Below, in pieces: positions 5,494-8,200 of a DNA stretch of 8,200 nt. Numbering within the stretch: position 1 is the stretch's first letter; each line of letters opens with the position of its first letter. Source of the stretch: JAMCRM01 sp041685075 (lineage in GTDB: Bacteria; Acidobacteriota; Terriglobia; Bryobacterales; Bryobacteraceae). The notes below the pieces were generated by a model. That model was not told the origin of the DNA. It made no database searches and saw nothing but the letters and a program-made list of their open reading frames with translations. The position numbers and the translations under genes were made by a program. The DNA lies in the NCBI GenBank assembly GCA_041685075.1, contig JAWLGN010000244.1:1-8200 (forward strand), in the 5' to 3' direction.

Positions 5494-6123
5494 ATGTCCG
5501 GTCCCGCCGCCCTGCTTTCCCAGCCTCCGCTCGATTCGCTGTTGCGCATGCGCCTGCCGGACCGCGGGGTGACGGAGGTGGCCGCCGGGGAGGCGCTCTA
5601 CGGCCCGGATGGGACCGCGGCGGAACTGATTTTGGTGGAAGAAGGGCTGGTGCTGGTCTCTCGCGCGGCGGCGGTCGATGTGCGGGGACCGCGCGAGACG
5701 TTGGGCGAATGCGCTTTGGGGGGCGCGGCGCGGAACGGCGAGTCTGCCCGCGCGCTGGTCCCGGCCAGGGTGCGGCGCTGGAGCGCGGCGGAGGCGGCGG
5801 CGCTGGTGGCGAGCGATGGAGAAGTGGCGCTGGCGGCCACCCGGATGCTGGCGCGGCGCGCGGTGGCGTGGCGCGAGCGCATCGCCGCCTGCGAGGTGGA
5901 GCCGGTGCCGCGGCGCCTGGCCCGGACGCTGCTCGATCTCCGGGCCAAGACCGGCGCCCGGCTGCCCTCGATGGAGCCCGCCACCCTTTCGATGCTGGCG
6001 GGAGCGGCGCATGCGGTGGCGGGAGTGCACCTGGCGCACTTTATGCGAGAGGGACTGCTTACCCGGACCGCGGCGGGGTGGATCGTCGAGCCGGCGCTCG
6101 AGAGATGGCTGCGCGATTCATGA
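5494..6123 (+). CDS. Degenerate Crp/Fnr-like transcription regulator
   Basis: A 209-residue protein with the layout of the Crp/Fnr family. A beta-roll sensor domain covers about residues 24-98 (VAAGEALYGPDG, LILVEEGLVLVS, ETLGECALGG). A long dimer helix follows (about 105-135), then a winged helix with PVPRRLARTLLDL, ATLSMLAG, FMREGLL and GWIVEPALERWL. By-eye alignment puts His173, Ala174 and Val178 at the places of CRP Arg180, Glu181 and Arg185, which contact DNA. It also puts Glu83 where CRP has cAMP-binding Arg82. The only two cysteines (72 and 133) do not form an FNR iron-sulfur cluster. Ligand and DNA target are therefore unknown. The start at ATG 5494 follows a -10-like element; no Shine-Dalgarno is seen. 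Its stop overlaps the ligase stop on the other strand. Family call fairly firm, activity uncertain. Confidence 0.75.
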   Translation: MSGPAALLSQPPLDSLLRMRLPDRGVTEVAAGEALYGPDGTAAELILVEEGLVLVSRAAAVDVRGPRETLGECALGGAARNGESARALVPARVRRWSAAEAAALVASDGEVALAATRMLARRAVAWRERIAACEVEPVPRRLARTLLDLRAKTGARLPSMEPATLSMLAGAAHAVAGVHLAHFMREGLLTRTAAGWIVEPALERWLRDS

Positions 6124-7698
6124 GTCGAGCAGCGCCCGGATGCTCTCCAGGGTGTCGGCATCCTCGGGCTTCTTATCGCGGCGCCAGCGCGCCATGCGTG
6201 GGAAGCGGACGGCGATGCCGGAACGGTGGCGCGGCGAGCGCTGGATGCCCTCGAAGGCCAACTCGAAGACCAGTTCCGGCTTGACCTTGCGCACGGGGCC
6301 GTACTTCTCGACGGTGTGGCGGCGGACGAAGGCATCCACCTCGCGGATCTCTTCGGCGGTGAGGCCGGAGTAGGCCTTGGCGAAGGGCACCAGCTCGCCC
6401 TGGTCCCAGAGGCCGAAGGTGTAGTCGGTGAAGAGGCTGGCGCGCTGGCCGTGGCCGGGCTGGGCGTAGAGGAGCACGGCGTCCACCGAGTAGGGATCGA
6501 TCTTCCACTTCCACCAGTCGCCGCGGCGGCGGCCGACGCCGTAGGGCGAGCCGCGGCGCTTGATCATGAAGCCTTCCACGCGGCGCTCGCGGGAGTGTTC
6601 GCGGAGGCGCGCCGCCTCCTCCCAGGAGTCCGCGGAGACCAGCGGGGAGAGCACCATGGCGGCGCCGTGCGGGGCGATCTCTTCCAGGCGCGCGCGGCGG
6701 AACTCGAGCGGCTCGGCGCGGATGTCGCGGCCGGCGTGCTCCAGCAGGTCGAAGGCCAGCAGTACCACCGGCACCTCCGCGAGAATCTTCCGGCTCAGCA
6801 CCTTGCGGCCGATGCGGCGCTGCATCTGGGCGAAGGGCAGGGGCGCGTTGTCCATCCAGGGGAGCACCTCGCCGTCGATGGCCACGCCGTCCGGCAGAAG
6901 GGCCCCGAGAGCGGCCAGTTCCGGGAAGCGGTCGGTGACGAGTTCTTCGCCGCGGGACCAGACGTAAGTCTGGCCCGCGCGGCGGATCAACTGGGAGCGG
7001 ATGCCGTCCCACTTCCATTCGATCTGCCATTCGCGGATGTCGCCCAGGGCTTCGGGCGGCCCTTCGAGCGGGTAGGCGAGGTAGAAGGGGTAGGGGCGGC
7101 TGGCGTCGGCGGCGCGGGTCTCGGCGGCCACCAAGTCGAGCCAGAAGGCCGGGGTGGGATCCCATGCGCCCATCAGGCGGTGCGCCAGGACGGGGGCATC
7201 CACTCCGGTGGCGGCGGCCAGCGCGCGCACCACCAGGCTATGTGAGACGCCCACGCGCCACTCGCCGGTGATGAGCTTGTTCCAGACGAAGCGCTGGGGT
7301 TCGTCCATGGTGCGCCAGGCGTGGACGAGGGAGGCGCGGCGCGCGGTATCGTCCTGGCGGGCCAACGGGAGGAGGCGCTCCTCGACCCAGTAGCGCAGGG
7401 GGAGATCGCTGGCGCGGGCCGCCGGGGGGAGCAGCAGGGCGATGGTTTCGGCGAAGTCGCCCACGGCGTGGAAGCATTCGGCGAAGAGCCAATCGGGGAC
7501 GCCGGCTTCCTCGATGGCCCATTGGGCGAGCTTGCGCGATTCGATCAGGCGGCGGGGGCGGCGGCCGATGAAGAAGTGGAGGGCCCAGACGGCATCCTCG
7601 GGCGGGGCGGTGGAGAAGTAACGCTCGAGGGCGGCGACTTTGTCGTTGGTGCGGGTGGTCTGGTCGAGCGCGGCGTAGAGTTCGGCGAAGCCTTTCAC
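6118..7698 (-). CDS. ATP-dependent DNA ligase of the ligase-associated DNA-repair cluster
   Basis: Joins DNA nicks using ATP. The 526-residue protein has an N-terminal DNA-binding domain (about 1-200), the nucleotidyltransferase domain (about 205-405) and an OB-fold domain (about 405-526). The adenylated lysine is Lys229 in EWKWDGIR (motif I). Others visible are RGEE (249-252), AIDGEVLPW with Glu277 (motif III), EGFMIKR with Glu375 and Lys380 (motif IV), WWKWKIDP with Lys397/Lys399 (motif V), and FRHRSGIAVRFPR-like C-terminal RHRSGIAVRFPR (490-501). All are intact. The start is GTG 7698, which shares a GTGA overlap with the upstream exonuclease stop, so translation is probably coupled. A longer open frame upstream of this GTG has no ligase character. 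The ligase is the last gene of its transcript here; the usual helicase does not follow. Confidence 0.96.
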   Translation of the reverse strand: MKGFAELYAALDQTTRTNDKVAALERYFSTAPPEDAVWALHFFIGRRPRRLIESRKLAQWAIEEAGVPDWLFAECFHAVGDFAETIALLLPPAARASDLPLRYWVEERLLPLARQDDTARRASLVHAWRTMDEPQRFVWNKLITGEWRVGVSHSLVVRALAAATGVDAPVLAHRLMGAWDPTPAFWLDLVAAETRAADASRPYPFYLAYPLEGPPEALGDIREWQIEWKWDGIRSQLIRRAGQTYVWSRGEELVTDRFPELAALGALLPDGVAIDGEVLPWMDNAPLPFAQMQRRIGRKVLSRKILAEVPVVLLAFDLLEHAGRDIRAEPLEFRRARLEEIAPHGAAMVLSPLVSADSWEEAARLREHSRERRVEGFMIKRRGSPYGVGRRRGDWWKWKIDPYSVDAVLLYAQPGHGQRASLFTDYTFGLWDQGELVPFAKAYSGLTAEEIREVDAFVRRHTVEKYGPVRKVKPELVFELAFEGIQRSPRHRSGIAVRFPRMARWRRDKKPEDADTLESIRALLDS

Positions 7699-8200
7699 TC
7701 GTCCTCCCCGGAATCGTCGTAGCGGGTTTCGAGAGGTTCGGCGTCCAGGCCCTTTTCCGCCAGCCAGCGGGCGAGCGGCGCACGGATGCCGTGGGTGACG
7801 AGGATGCGGCCGGCGCCGGTGGCGGCGATGGCGCGGTTGAGCGCGGGCCAGTCCGGGTGCGCGGAGAGGACGAAGCCGCGGTCCAGGGTGCGGCGGCGGC
7901 GCGCGCCCCGGATGCGCATCCAGCCGGAGGCCAGGGCGCGGGAGGCGCTGCCGAAGCGGCGGATCCAGGGGCCGGAGAGTTCGGAAGGCGGGGCGAGGAT
8001 CAGGGCGCGGCGCCACTCGGACGACCTGGCGGCCGACTCGACCGGGATGGTGGGGGCCAGCGCCACGTCCGCCGCGCGGTACAGGGCGTTGATGCGTTCT
8101 ATGGCGGCGTGGGTGTAGATGGGGCCGGCGGCGGGATCGAGCGCGGCCAGGATGCGCTGGGCCTTCCCCATGGCGCCGGCAAACAGCAGACTGGCGCGCC
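7695..8200 (-). CDS. Ligase-associated DNA damage response exonuclease (metallo-beta-lactamase/beta-CASP fold), N-terminal part missing
   Basis: C-terminal half of a nuclease from the family annotated as ligase-associated DNA damage response exonuclease (TIGR04122), which processes DNA ends next to the ATP-dependent ligase. About 168 residues are visible of roughly 330-340. The frame stays open through the right edge: LLFAGAMGKAQRIL precedes and includes the ATG at 8171, matching the family's conserved ALGKAQR segment, so that ATG is internal. Other family stretches are GPIYTHAAIERINALYR, SGWMRIRG, LSAHPDWPALNRAI with the conserved Ser-Ala-His, and ILVTHGIRAPLARWL near the C-terminus. The metal-binding HxHxDH motif lies outside the window. 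The stop TGA overlaps the GTG start of the ligase by four bases, showing an operon. Confidence 0.9.
   Translation of the reverse strand, partial: RASLLFAGAMGKAQRILAALDPAAGPIYTHAAIERINALYRAADVALAPTIPVESAARSSEWRRALILAPPSELSGPWIRRFGSASRALASGWMRIRGARRRRTLDRGFVLSAHPDWPALNRAIAATGAGRILVTHGIRAPLARWLAEKGLDAEPLETRYDDSGEDE

Noticed and set aside
6226..7245. 339-codon open frame on the + strand opposite the ligase
   Set aside because: Its Gly/Ala/Val-rich composition has no domain character, while the - strand carries all ligase motifs.
7699..8016. N-terminal extension of the ligase frame up to 8016
   Set aside because: The extra residues are Pro/Arg-rich with no ligase similarity and lie antisense-frame to the well-matched exonuclease; the GTG at 7698 gives the normal family start.

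Overview
The window is GC-rich, fully chromosomal-looking DNA. It is tightly packed with housekeeping, envelope and stress genes and holds no RNA gene, mobile element or CRISPR array. The mix suggests a soil acidobacterium of the Solibacter/Bryobacterales kind: an M13 zinc metallopeptidase, a secreted DUF1080 protein, a lipoprotein di-heme peroxidase, a SIMPL-domain membrane protein, and the DNA-repair ligase with its partner exonuclease. That lineage is an inference from gene content and composition, not from a marker gene.

Layout. The left part runs on the + strand. It starts with the 3' part of an M13 peptidase (1-1597) and a secreted 3-keto-disaccharide hydrolase (DUF1080, 1646-2359). Next come a di-iron iron-sulfur repair protein of the RIC/YtfE/ScdA family (2418-3149), a 324-bp gap filled by degenerate repeats, and a di-heme cytochrome c peroxidase lipoprotein (3474-4523). 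Converging on the peroxidase is a membrane-anchored SIMPL/DUF541 protein on the - strand (4562-5296). A 197-bp divergent gap with a 37-bp tandem repeat separates it from a degenerate Crp/Fnr-like regulator on the + strand (5494-6123). The regulator converges, with a 6-bp overlap of stop codons, on an ATP-dependent DNA ligase (6118-7698, - strand). The ligase is translationally coupled (GTGA overlap) to an upstream metallo-beta-lactamase-fold exonuclease that runs off the right edge.

How the genes relate. RIC and the peroxidase are adjacent and both fit defence against nitrosative or oxidative damage. The exonuclease and ligase form the known ligase-associated DNA-repair pair. Their usual helicase partner (Lhr-type) is not downstream of the ligase here. 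The other genes have no obvious functional link.

Most interesting signals. (1) A perfect 14-bp GTGA-N6-TCAC palindrome lies exactly at -41.5 from the start predicted by a CATAAT box in front of the RIC gene. (2) -10-like hexamers sit just upstream of several start codons, suggesting leaderless mRNAs. (3) A repeat family downstream of the RIC gene carries copies of that gene's own 3' end, and its last copy appears to have become the peroxidase promoter. (4) The Crp/Fnr-like protein has lost the usual DNA-contact residues. I see no clear sign of a wholly new multi-gene system.
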